Source: Daphnia carinata
Taxonomy: Eukaryota > Arthropoda > Branchiopoda > Diplostraca > Daphniidae
DNA: 64,000 bases
Direction of reading: 5' to 3'
Assembly: GCF_022539665.2 (NCBI RefSeq)
Contig: NC_081336.1
Location: forward strand, 7,236,278 to 7,300,277
The translations under genes were made by a program, and so were the position numbers. Shown here piece after piece: positions 54,106 to 63,932 of this stretch. Under the pieces are notes generated by a model, which worked only from the letters and a program-made list of their open reading frames with translations, had not been told where the DNA came from and did no database searches. Position 1 is the first letter of the stretch, and every line of letters begins with the position of its first letter.

Positions 54106-54297
54106 ATGGCAGATGACGAATTTATGTACCATGTAAGCGATATCAATAAGAACGTCTTATGCTTATCTATGTTTTATTTTCTTAATTTAGATTAATAGCA
54201 ATAGTGAACCTGCGAATGTTTCTGGTTGGGATGTGATGACGAAAAGTTATAATGATTTGAAGTACGGAATTGAATTTCCCTCCATCAGTCGCCTGTG
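54106..54297 (+). pseudogene. possible gene 5' end cut off by an inverted repeat
   Basis: ATG at 54106 gives MADDEFMYH, ending at a donor-like GTAAGC (54133). After an acceptor-like TTAATTTAG the frame continues from 54191 as INSNSEPANVSGWDVMTK and stays open to the start of the 640-bp inverted repeat at about 54298. The acidic MADDE start resembles some helicase N-termini, but that is weak. It could be a truncated gene start or chance. Confidence 0.25.
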
Positions 54298-54937
54298 TAT
54301 TCCCGCGTATTACGGTATTAATTATTTAAAAATTGAAGTGCATATCTGGGCTCCCTTCCTTTCCGTAGCCCCGTTTCCCCTTGACTCGTAATAAGCCCGT
54401 AGGGGGTCATGCCCCTACTGTACGGTATATATAAAAATAACATATACCGAGGTTTGGAGGGCTCTGGCCGGAAAGGGGACGTGGGGGTCCGCTTAGTCCG
54501 ATGATGTGTTCACGGAGGGCGACGTGGCTACTCACAAATCCGAACTAAAGGTTAATCGCTCCAGTAAAAATGTTCCAAATCTTCGGCTCTTCTTCCGGCT
54601 TCTCTTAGCCAATCACCGGGTAATCTCCCCGGTGGGTCAACAAGGCAGTGTCTCCCCCTGCCTGGGTTGACGGCAACTTTTGAAAGGGCTATTGTGCCTT
54701 TTTAAAGTTGCAAAAATAATTCTAATGTGCAGAGAATTGTCAATAAAATATTTTTTATAAAATATTTTTTCCAAAATTTGTTTCTTTCATTGTCTGCTGT
54801 TCGCTGTGTTCACACATTACGTTTATCAATTTCTTTTTATTTAGCTTGCTCAACTCATCTTTATTGTTTTTGCCACCGTGAGGTATGCATCATTCCCATA
54901 GGTTTATCGTTTATCTGTAAGTATTTCATTATTATTT
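54298..54937 (+). repeat. left arm of a large inverted repeat
   Basis: About 640 nt that reappear, reverse-complemented and nearly identical, at 55445-56083. Outer ends share ATTCCCG and ATTTAAAAA. Inner ends share GGTTTATCGTTTATCTGTAAG. The GC-rich core includes a short hairpin (GTAGGGG/CCCCTAC). No known transposon or snRNA was recognised. Confidence 0.85.
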
Positions 54938-55031
54938 ATTACACTCTTTGAATTCTTCAACTTAGATTCAAGGAACAACGTGTAATACCTGGATATTTTC
55001 TGAAGTAATTTTATAATTGTATTTTATTTTA

Positions 55032-55100
55032 CTCGTAGTGGAATCGATCCCCAGACATTCAGCGTGCAACGCCGATGCTCTAACATTGAGCCACGAGATA
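55032..55100 (-). tRNA. tRNA-like sequence, possible TGC anticodon
   Basis: On - it reads CTCGTGGCTCAATGTTAGAGC, then TCGGC-GTTGCAC-GCTGA (anticodon TGC if literal) and GGGGATCGATTCC. It belongs to the same sub-family as those at 61.0-62.9 kb. The T-arm deviates from consensus. Confidence 0.4.
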
Positions 55101-55198
55101 TATCTATATTTTTTATTATCGCATATCATATGTTATCGTCTAGGATGTTTATGCAGTCTTTCACAACTATATGTTTATCTTGTCTATTGCTTACATAA

Positions 55199-55268
55199 GG
55201 TCCATGGCTCCGTGGTAGAGCCTTTAGCTGCGATATATGTTATCCAGGGTTCAAACCTCAGTAGATGT
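55199..55268 (+). tRNA. tRNA-like sequence, degenerate
   Basis: Has TGGCTCCGTGGTAGAGC (A-box-like) and GGGTTCAAACC (B-box-like). The anticodon arm does not pair. Confidence 0.35.
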
Positions 55269-55380
55269 ATATAAATGAAGCAGAATAAATATAGAAAAGA
55301 ATGTTGCAGTATTGCATTTCAGCTTTCTAAATGTAAATGCAAGTCCACAAGTGACTAGAAAAAAGCCAACTTGACATCAT

Positions 55381-55450
55381 ATGATTCATGGCTCATTGGT
55401 AAAGCATCGGGTCGGTATGCCATACATCCAGGGTTCGATCCCTGGATAAT
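55381..55450 (+). tRNA. tRNA-like sequence, degenerate
   Basis: Has ATGGCTCATTGGTAAAGC and CAGGGTTCGATCCCTG. The T-stem is perfect but encloses 6 rather than 7 loop bases. Its 3' end overlaps the inner end of the right inverted-repeat arm. Confidence 0.4.
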
Positions 55451-56083
55451 AATTGAATGCTTACAGATAAACGATAAACCAATGGAAACAATTCTTACCA
55501 TCAAAGGTGGCATAAAAAATAAAGGTGAATCGAGCAAGCTAAATAAAAAAAAAATTGAAAAATGTAATGAATGAACACAGCAAACAGCAGACAATGAAAG
55601 AAACAAATTTTGGAAAAAATATTTTATAAAAAATATTTTATTGACAATTCTCTGCACATTAGAATTATTTTTGCAACTTTAAAAAAGCACAACAGCCCTT
55701 TCAAAAGTTGCCGTCAACCCAGGCAGGGGGAGACACTGCCTTGTTGACCCACCGGGGAGATTACCCGGTGATTGGCTAAGAGAAGCCGGAAGTAGAGCCG
55801 AAGATTTGGAACATTTTTACTGGAGCGATTAACCTTTAGTTCGGATTTGTGGGTAGCCACGTCGCCCTCCGTGAACACATCATCGGACTAAGCGGACCCC
55901 CACGTCCCCTTTCCGGCCAGAGCCCTCCAAACCTCGGTATATGTTATTTTTATATATACCGTACAGTAGGGGCATGACCCCCTACGGGCTTATTACGAGT
56001 CAAGGGGAAACGGGGCTACGGAAAGGAAGGGAGCCCAGATATGCACTTCAATTTTTTAAATATAAAATACCGTCTCGGGAATC
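55445..56083 (-). repeat. right arm of the large inverted repeat
   Basis: Reverse-complement partner of 54298-54937. Differences are scattered single bases and small indels, mostly in the AT-rich inner third, so the pair is fairly young or kept similar by gene conversion. Confidence 0.85.
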
Positions 56084-57376
56084 CGAATGAAGTATAGAAA
56101 TGTCATGTTATGCATCCAATCATTACAATTTATTCAGTGTCTTGCCCCAACCAAGAATCTTTTCAGATCCAATGTTACTATTAACCTATACTGAGAAAAG
56201 AAAAACAACACCATTAAGCATCTCAATTGTTGCTCATGTGACTTACATGACTCACAGATTCAACTTCTGGCAGAAGCTTGGGAAAGGCCATACAAATTGC
56301 AGATGAAAATCATTGTATAAGGCTCTTGAATGATAAAATAGCACCTGCAGAATGTTGCATTGTTGAAAGTTGTGTTCCCAGTATGCTGAAAATCCTTTCC
56401 TATTGGATAAATTTTTTTTTTGTAGATTAGACACGGTTGGCAAAAAGGAGGAGAAATGCTTCGTCATAAATTCAAAATTTTTTCAAGAAAATTCCGTTCA
56501 TACCTAAAGAGCCCATGTATGATGTTCATTGCTGCAATGCCAGCGAAGTGAAACATCTTTAGGGCCATTTAAGTACCCAGCTTCACCAACACTCTGAACG
56601 TAAAGGACAAGTTGTTCTTTAGCAAGAGAAGCAGAATTATTTGAGGCTTCTAGCTGTGACAGAACTATAAAGGATTGCTGTTATACAAGATTCATTTACA
56701 CAAGATGGTGCTTCTCATCAGACAATGTGCATACTCTATTACTTTACCTCATACCTTAATGGTAATGCACTCTCAGTGTTTTTTCAACTGTAGGCTCACT
56801 CTTCCATCCTGTAACACTTCCAGACTTGACTTGATTCCCTGCTAAAATTCTGTGAATGCAAAATAATAGCATTAAAAATACTTTTTCGATAGACAAAAAA
56901 CCGAAAAGTACCTAATCCATGTTTGATGTTGAACTCATGCCATTTCTGGGTTTCCGTACCACACCCATTTTCAGCAATCTTTATGGTAATATTAATCAAA
57001 GCCACATGTACCACTATGAAATGGATGTTGAAAACCAATAAAAACCTGTTGAGATGGATATCAGGAGAATCAGAATAGATCTCAATTAACTTCAGTTATT
57101 CTTTTCCCTATAGTACTTAGTGACATAGCATAATAGATATACCTGCCTCAATTCAGAACCATAGACCAACGGAAAAGACCACAGAAATGTAGCTGTGAAA
57201 GCAGATCACTTTAGAACACAGGATCAGGTCTAGATCATCTAAGAGTAGACCTAAAATGCAAAGACAAAAATATTGGGCATAATTGCAGTTTACCAAACAT
57301 AGTAGCAAAATAAAATAATTGTCAAAGAAAGACATATGCACACTTGGGTTAGCGAATGGGTAAGTCTGATGCAATG
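56084..57376. other. AT-rich unassigned DNA
   Basis: Short open frames occur on both strands (for example - at 56796-57038), but I recognise no family and see no splice pattern that joins them. Confidence 0.4.
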
Positions 57377-57400
57377 TATGGCAATCCGTTTTACCCCCCG

Positions 57401-57473
<73 letters not shown>
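57377..57473 (+). repeat. repeat R1 fragment running into an 80-nt poly-C tract
   Basis: TATGGCAATCCGTTTTACCC at about 57377-57396 matches the 5' end of R1. C then continues to 57473 with one G at 57400. After it comes TAGCTACG. The A-rich middle of R1 is replaced by C, and R1 copy 3 shows a five-C version at the same point. It could be a real expansion, or an artefact of difficult sequencing. Confidence 0.85.
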
Positions 57474-58359
57474 TAGCTACGTCAACATGCAAAACTATTT
57501 GCTCTGTTGATTTGTTAAGTTTTCCCGTGGTTTTGTGCGTCTGTAGCAACAAGTAAGTACCACAATATCATTTTACTTTTTTAGGTGTCACATGTTTGCT
57601 TTATTATTAGAATTGGAAAGTGGATGCCTGTTATGTTAACAAGCTATGACAACTTGAGCATGGAAAGCTAATAAGTCAATGCTGAGACTGTGCTTTGGAA
57701 AATGCAATCTTCAGATTTTTCTAGGGTTAAATGTCTCTCAATTCTTTTTCGGAGCATAGCAGAAATGTTATTGGTAAAGTTTAAGCAAGAGTATTAATTT
57801 GCAATGAGCATCTCAATAGAATTGTAAGTAGACTCAAAAGTATTGGCTGAATCGTTTCAAGCTCAAGCCCACTAGTTGAGCTATTACTGTTTAAGATATC
57901 TCTCTTTTTTCATGTATATCTTGAGAACTAAGTGTTTTAGTAACCTTTTTCACCTTTGTTTTCAATGTTTGTGGCTTCTGGGTGCGCTAGGCATTTCCTT
58001 GTTTGAACTTCTTGAACCTTCATTCAACAAGCATAGCTTTATAACACAATTGTTTGTGTCCAGCTCTTGTTGAAAGGAGATTGAAGATAAAAGATTGCCA
58101 TGCAGCCGATGTCTTTTTTTAAGTATGGAAGGCCATGTCTTAGACGTAGTACCCCTACCTTAAGCCCATTTCATCATTACAGTCCTATTAATCCAGGAAA
58201 TCACCTGAGCTAGTTTTTGTTTTCAAACTTGTGCCATTTTGACACCCCAGTTAACCATAACCGTACTTTGATCCTTTTTTTTATCAAATATCATGTGGTT
58301 CTCGAATCTGATTTGTTTATCGTCTGTTACCCAGGGCATATAAGAACAATTTTCCTGGT
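57474..58359. other. unassigned DNA before the minisatellite
   Basis: AT-rich, with no coding exon, RNA gene or repeat recognised. Confidence 0.4.
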
Positions 58360-59330
58360 AGTCGCCTCTTCTCTCGCCTTCGCCAGCGTCTCGTCGCCGT
58401 CTCCGCCTTCGCCAGCGTCTCGTCGCCGTCTCCGCCTTCGCCAGCGTGCCGTCTTCGCCTTCGCCTTCGCCATCGTCTCGTCGCCGTCTTCGCCTTCGCC
58501 TTCGCCATCGTCTCGTCGCCGTCTTCGCCTTCGCCTTCGCCATCGTCTCGTCGCCGTCTTCGCCTTCACCTTCGCCATCGTCTCGTCGCCGTCTTCGCCT
58601 TCGCCTTCGCCATCGTCTCGTCGCCGTCTTCGCCTTCGCCTTCGCCATCGTCTCGTCGCCGTCTTCGCCTTCGCCTTCGCCATCGTCTCGTCGCCGTCTT
58701 CGCCTTCGCCTTCGCCATCGTCTCGTCGCCGTCTTCGCCTTCGCCATCGTCTCGTCGCCGTCTTCGCCTTCGCCATCGTCTCGTCGCCGTCTTCGCCTTC
58801 GCCTTCGCCATCGTCTCGTCGCCGTCTTCGCCTTCGCCTTCGCCATCGTCTCGTCGCCGTCTTCGCCTTCGCCTTCGCCATCGTCTCGTCGCCGTCTTCG
58901 CCTTCGCCTTCGCCATCGTCTCGTCGCCGTCTTCGCCTTCGCCTTCGCCATCGTCTCGTCGCCGTCTTCGCCTTCGCCTTCGCCATCGTCTCGTCGCCGT
59001 CTTCGCCTTCGCCATCGTCTCGTCGCCGTCTTCACCTTCGCTATCGCCATCACTGTCGTCATCACCTTCGTCTCGTCGCTGTCTTCACTACCGCCGTCGT
59101 CATCGCCATCGACTCATCGCCGTCTCGCCATCGCCGTCCTCGCCATCGCCGTCCTCGCCATCGCTATCGTCATCGCCATCATCTCATCGCCGTCTTCGCC
59201 ACCGCCTCATCGCCGTCTTCGCCACCGCCTCATCGCCGTCTTCGCCACCGCCTCATCGCCGTCTTCGCCACCGGCTCATCGCCGTCTTCGCCACCGGCTC
59301 ATCGCCGTCTTCGCCTTTCGCCATGGTATT
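58360..59330 (+). repeat. CG-rich minisatellite (36/30-bp units, then 23-bp units)
   Basis: Tandem units of about 36 bp (CATCGTCTCG...GCCTTCGCC), with a 30-bp variant lacking one GCCTTC hexamer, run to about 59030. A degenerate stretch follows. Then come about five 23-bp units (CTCATCGCCGTCTTCGCC plus ACCGC or ACCGG) at 59187-59310. Several frames are open on both strands because the unit has no stops, so the long Arg/Ser/Pro open frames (up to 420 codons) are almost certainly not genes. Single-base variants occur in only a few units, suggesting recent homogenisation. Confidence 0.9.
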
Positions 59331-59360
59331 GTTTTGATTTACATTGTAGTGTGTATAAGT

Positions 59361-59716
59361 TAACCCATTGGCTGCCACCCCGTTTGCGTCCCATTTTTTT
59401 TGTAGCTTTAGGGACCGGCGGCGCTGTTCTGCCTCGTGGTTTCTATACCATGGGGTGGGACAGTCGCCAATGCGCCTAAAGGCACAAGGCCTTGTGTCTT
59501 TAGGCGCATAGTAGGCAATGCACCAGCAGGGCCTCTCTTTGTCGGTACAGTGATAGTATACCTGGGGTGTGCATTCCCGGAAAGGTTTCTATCACTGTGC
59601 CAGCCCGGACTTTGTCTTCGGACAAAGTCCCACTTGGTGGCGATCCTTATGACGCCACGCGTAGTTACTGTAGTTTAAGCAACCTAAGGTTGCATGGCCT
59701 GGCAGCCAATGGGTTA
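59361..59716. mobile_element. compact hairpin-rich element with 17-bp terminal inverted repeats
   Basis: TAACCCATTGGCTGCCA at 59361-59377 is the exact reverse complement of 59700-59716. Inside lie several nested hairpins. A 19-bp snap-back with one mismatch and no loop is at about 59470-59507, a CAGTGATAG/CTATCACTG stem at about 59549-59597, and GACTTTGTC-TTCG-GACAAAGTC at about 59609-59630. It is too short to code for a transposase. A non-autonomous foldback or MITE-like element is the best fit. I saw no clear target-site duplication. Confidence 0.6.
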
Positions 59717-60595
59717 CCTTAGTTAAGTGTATGTATGTGTGTATGTGTGTATGTGTAATTGTGTGTATGTATATATTTGTATATTGTTATATATGTAAAA
59801 TAGTGGTGGAATTGTTGGGTGGAGGAGGGACAATAAAACAATTGATTACAATTTACTTTTTTCTGTTTATTTTATTTAACATTAATTGACTATACAAATG
59901 ATCAAAATCTTGGAACCCTCGTTCCAACACCTATAACACTTAACCAGCTATCGACAAGTTATTCAAAATCAGAAGTTAAACTTAATTTTTCTACCTACCT
60001 GTTCCACGTAAGTAAGTTTAACAAAAGGAGCCAGAGTCTTCAATACACAATTGAAAAAGAAGTTTTCTAAACTCACACTTTCCGTGTCCTTCACAATGTG
60101 ACACATTTTACCGGCCAGTAGCAAACAATGAGAAGACCACAATCATGTTGAACTGAAAATCTTTTATTTATGATAAAAGAACATTCACAGCATTCCTTTC
60201 TGCCACGGACAAGCTCTGCAGCCCATGCAGCACACCTGGTACATCCCAGAGATCTAGAAATAGTTACATAACTAAAACTGTTAACAATAAATTGTAACAT
60301 CATCTGATAGAATTGAGTTGAACCTGTTAGTCTCTAGAAGGTTTAGATTGTTAAGCACCTTTGGTACAAAGGTGGGCGTATTTGCCAAACGGAGATGACA
60401 AACGTGCTGGTAAAGTCGAGCCCTGCTCCTCCTCCTTCTCTATATAATTTCTAATGAATGGTGCAATAACACTTGACGTAAATATTTGCAATAATACCTT
60501 TAACACGTTTCCTTGGATTTCATTCACAAAACCCAGGTTTAAGAAAAGCACGAAATCAGTGGTGAAATTTTCAAGAATGAAGACGTCCATTTTTA
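59717..60595. other. TG/TATG-rich tract and unassigned DNA
   Basis: A TATG/TGTG-rich stretch runs about 59726-59800. A 60351-60590 open frame on - (starting MDVFILENFTTD) and another at 60091-60303 look mildly protein-like but match no family I know. Confidence 0.35.
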
Positions 60596-60955
60596 GCTGC
60601 CATCCTGAGATCCAACGCCAAGCGAAATGGAATGACTCACAGAACAGCTGACAGAACAACTGCGAAGGCCATGAAATTGAATTGTTATTTCACCGCTAGA
60701 TGTCTCGAAAAAATTCAGAGCATTTTATGCTCATGCAGAACACTTCATAACATGTGACTAGATAGGTTAATGGTAAAGCGTTAGCGAGAGAAAGCAAAGT
60801 TCTGAGGTTCAAATCTCAGTGTCGACAAATAAAAATTTTATTAGGAAATATATAATATTAGGAAGCGAAAATTATGTGAGGTAAGCATTAATTTAACTAT
60901 CATTGCCATCGTAGTCCGTAGCTGAAAAGGAAAGCATTGGCTGGCTAACCGCTAT
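60596..60955 (+). repeat. dispersed repeat R4, copy 2, with tRNA-like core
   Basis: Matches 51603-51970, with an internal AT-rich indel after the tRNA-like core. Unlike copy 1, it does not follow an R3 copy, so R4 is an independent unit. Confidence 0.65.
60752..60825 (+). tRNA. tRNA-like core of repeat R4 copy 2
   Basis: Has ATAGGTTAATGGTAAAGCG and GAGGTTCAAATCTC. It is degenerate in the anticodon arm, like copy 1. Confidence 0.35.
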
Positions 60956-61009
60956 ATCTCAGCATAGGTCCTTTCACAATATAAAATTAAAAAATTTTGA
61001 ATTATGAAA

Positions 61010-61080
61010 TGTGACTTGTGGCTCAGTGGTTGAGCGTCGGGTTAGAATGTCGAAAGTATATGGTTCGGAACCTTATAGAG
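61010..61080 (+). tRNA. tRNA-like sequence
   Basis: Has TGTGGCTCAGTGGTTGAGCG, then TCGGG-TTAGAAT-GTCGA (mispaired) and TGGTTCGGAACC. It belongs to the shared GTGGCTCA sub-family. Confidence 0.35.
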
Positions 61081-61236
61081 TCAAGTTTAACAATGTATGC
61101 AATTTATTCAAAAATTAGTAGTTGAATAATAGAACTTGGATAGTTGTCATATACGTTTTCCTTCACTTCATTATTTCTATTATAAGTTCCATTAACCCTC
61201 CAAATGGGAAAACAAATATTGTGCAAGCGACAACCA

Positions 61237-61305
61237 TGTGATTCACGGCTCAATGGTTGAGCGTCGGCTACGTATGCCGAATGGCCAGGGATCAAATCTC
61301 TAAAG
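61237..61305 (+). tRNA. tRNA-like sequence
   Basis: Has ACGGCTCAATGGTTGAGCG, a perfect TCGGC/GCCGA anticodon stem around TACGTAT (no U at position 33), and AGGGATCAAATCTC. Probably pseudo. Confidence 0.35.
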
Positions 61306-61432
61306 CGGTGGAAATAGCAATTGACCACCTGGTGTACAAGCGATTTAGTAATTAACTCGCGTTACCGTAAATTATTATTGCAAGTGTAAAGTAGTTACCT
61401 TCAATTTACTGGCAAACGCATAATGTAAAAAC

Positions 61433-61503
61433 TGTGACTCGTGGCTCAACGGTTGAGCATCGGCGTGGTATGCCGAAGAATTGGTGTTTGATCCCCAAAA
61501 GAG
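61433..61503 (+). tRNA. tRNA-like sequence, possible GGT anticodon
   Basis: Has CGTGGCTCAACGGTTGAGC, then a perfect TCGGC/GCCGA stem around GTGGTAT (anticodon GGT if literal). The B-box region is altered (GGTGTTTGATCC). Confidence 0.4.
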
Positions 61504-61782
61504 TCAAATTACATTCTAACGTGATAACAAATTCATTCGTGAAAATTCCGTTCATATGAAACCTTGTATGGCTAAGGATGGTGAGGCTTACGCAAAAGTG
61601 TGTAAGATCAATATCTCAAGTGTCTAACTTGATAAAAGTGAAACTATGCAAGTAAGAAGAAGAATATATAACACTATATGGAAATATGCAAATCCATTTA
61701 TCAATTTGTTAAAAAGAAAGCAAAAAATTATTTCCTCAATTTACATAGAATACATGTTGTGATGTATCATTGTTGTTTCACA

Positions 61783-61856
61783 TAGGCAATACTTGGATTT
61801 GAACCCAAGTCATATATGTTAGCAATCCAATACTCTACCAGTGAGCTACGATGGAT
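61783..61856 (-). tRNA. tRNA-like sequence
   Basis: On - it reads ATCGTAGCTCACTGGTAGAGT and ACTTGGGTTCAAATCCAAGT, a strong T-arm apart from an 8-nt loop. The anticodon arm is unpaired. Confidence 0.4.
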
Positions 61857-61940
61857 ATGAAATGAGGATCCATATCTTCAAGACATTAAGATAGCTATGA
61901 CGACGAGTCAATAGAAAACCAAACCCCAATGGGGGGATAT

Positions 61941-62013
61941 AGGGGGGCAGATGCCAGGAAGGCAAAGCGTCCGCTTCCCAACCCGAAGGCTCCTGGTTCG
62001 ATTCCCAGTCAGG
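61941..62013 (+). tRNA. tRNA-like sequence, possible CCC anticodon
   Basis: Has GCAGATGCCAGGAAGGC, then GCTTCCCAACC (anticodon CCC if the loop is TTCCCAA) and the B box GGTTCGATTCC. It differs from the GTGGCTCA sub-family. Confidence 0.4.
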
Positions 62014-62384
62014 TTTCCGATTCAACAGGCTTCCAACCTTCCCAGGGTTCACGATTCCACGGGGCCAGTCGAGTTAGGTAACTTCGTGCGAAGCACGCGA
62101 ACGGATATTTTAGCGAAAATTTCTATAATTACCAGTAATAAATTTGTAATAAACAAGTTAAGTTTCTCTTTATTGAATATTTAGAACACTAGTATATCTA
62201 TACTACAGGTAGTATACAACAATTTTAACCGTAGCCATTAAGCTCTTCCTAGATAGATCGTAGTGATGCACATCTATTCCAACATTTGGAAAATGTTTTT
62301 CTGGTGCTTGATACATTTTATAGTATTTGCATTTGTTTATACGTTGTTTCAACTGAAACTATCATTGTTATTCAATTGTCGTTT

Positions 62385-62455
62385 GAATCGTTTGGGATTT
62401 GAACCCTTATCCTCCGGCGTACAATGCCGATGCTCAACCACTGAGCCATGAACCA
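62385..62455 (-). tRNA. tRNA-like sequence, possible TGT anticodon
   Basis: On - it reads CATGGCTCAGTGGTTGAGC. A TCGGC/GCCGG stem encloses ATTGTAC (anticodon TGT if literal), followed by GGGTTCAAATCCC with a 7-nt loop. The outer T-stem pairs fail. Confidence 0.45.
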
Positions 62456-62628
62456 TGCATTCAAGTTGTCTGTTTTTCTGAATCTATTAAGGACAACATA
62501 TTTACACTTAGAAAAATTCTTGTTGCATGGTTCAACATAAATTTATATTAACTCACTCATATTCTGGATATATTCAGTTATGAGAAATATGAATAGGAAA
62601 TTTCCTTTACGAATCTGTTAAGTTGCAT

Positions 62629-62694
62629 ATTAGATTTGAACACAAGATCTTTGAAACCATGGACCAATGCTCTACCAGATAGCTATAAACCACG
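62629..62694 (-). tRNA. tRNA-like sequence, degenerate
   Basis: On - it has TAGCTATCTGGTAGAGC, an A-box-like start, and a weak B-box region (GGTTTCAAAGATC). Confidence 0.3.
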
Positions 62695-62790
62695 TACCAT
62701 GCATGCATGTGGTTAACATATTGTTTTCCGAGCTTAAAAATTGCCTGTAAATTTTTATTACTAATATTTTTTAGTAATAGTGATTTGTTT

Positions 62791-62864
62791 TATGTACCTC
62801 ATAGCTCAATGGTTGAGCATCGGTAATCCGCGCCGAAGGTTCAGTGATCGATACCCGAATGAGT
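62791..62864 (+). tRNA. tRNA-like sequence, degenerate
   Basis: Has CATAGCTCAATGGTTGAGC and a TCGGT...GCCGA region. Its B-box-like GTGATCGATACC is altered from consensus. Confidence 0.3.
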
Positions 62865-63059
62865 TCAATTACAAATCGTAACAATAGTCAAGTTAGGGTG
62901 GTAAAGTAATACAGGAGTCACTGTCTAGAAGTAAATGATGCAGAGTACGAAAGATTAGAGATGCAGATTTTAAACACAAAGAAAAAATTAGTGTTGCCAA
63001 ACAATTTGTTTACGAAAAATTTGTATTGGCAATTCTCCATACAATATCCTTTGCACACA

Positions 63060-63932
63060 ATTATCCTAGCTGGTAAAAGTCTTGCTGGTGATCTACTAGA
63101 GCTACCACAATTTGTACTATTAACTCTCCGATAAAAATTCTGCTTTGTTATCTGCAAGGAATGTGATCTTGATCACAATAGCATTGTTAATGCTGTCAAA
63201 CTGAAGGTGATAAAAAAAACTGGTGCAATACCTTCTAAGGCAGGGTGCACACCATTTCATCAGGATAAGCCTTTATATGAAAAACTGCTCAACCTGCAAT
63301 TGACGGAAGAAGAACAAAAGTTAATGCACAAATCACTTGGTAAATTAACAGTAATGTTTTTTTTTTCTTTTCACTTGACAACTACACTATTTGCTTCTCC
63401 CTAAGATAGGCTGCAGCTTTTCAGAATATGAACAGACGAAGGCTCATTTCTATGTTTATTGTGAATCTCCCTGCAAGTCAGTTCAGAATTGTATGACCTG
63501 AAATGAAATTTCTTTAGTAGTTACTTACAAATTCAACAAGGAAAACAGATGTGTATGAAATATTCACTGTTTGAAAAAACAAAAAATTATCATATGATGG
63601 GAAATTGGGAATATTGGTAATGCATATAGCACCTTTAGTGTAGTAAGCTCAGTTAACGTAATACAAAATGGCACCCGGCTGCCCCTCCATAAAGTATCAG
63701 TCCATTTTTATCAAACACTGTGTCAGAAACAAGCAAAGTCATAGCAACAGACACCTATTACTACAAAAAAAGGGAATTATTTAAATCCAGTTCATTTTGT
63801 AGTTTAATGTGCTTAAACGAGAAGCCATTTGTCATGGCTGGCATTAACCTACCACTCATAATGCAAACTGAGTACAGAGTATAACAGTATTTTAAAACTT
63901 CACTCAAATTCAACAAGGAAAACAGATGTGTA
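63060..63932 (+). repeat. long dispersed repeat R3, copy 2
   Basis: Counterpart of 50729-51602. It contains a 65-codon open frame (63207-63404) with HQDKPLYEKLLNLQLTEEEQ. R4 does not follow, and the sequence after 63932 is unrelated to copy 1. Confidence 0.7.

Larger units (their letters stand above)
54938..55444. other. spacer of the inverted repeat
   Basis: About 507 nt of AT-rich DNA holding three tRNA-like sequences (one on -, two on +), the last of which abuts the right arm. Confidence 0.7.

Noticed and set aside
54298-54937. A spliceosomal snRNA, 5S rRNA or 7SL-type gene in the inverted-repeat arms
   Set aside because: I compared the GC-rich core with the conserved starts and boxes of these RNAs and saw no match.
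58360-59330. CRISPR-like array
   Set aside because: Units are contiguous with no unique spacers. This is a tandem minisatellite in a eukaryotic genome.
58217-59479. A 420-codon open frame on + and 280-, 219- and 149-codon frames on - through the minisatellite
   Set aside because: Several frames on both strands are open because the repeat unit lacks stops. Composition is pure repeat, with no start context or splice support.
60351-60659. 102-codon open frame on -, mildly protein-like
   Set aside because: Its first 20 or so codons come from repeat R4 and the rest matches nothing I know, so it was kept only as a note in the spacer.
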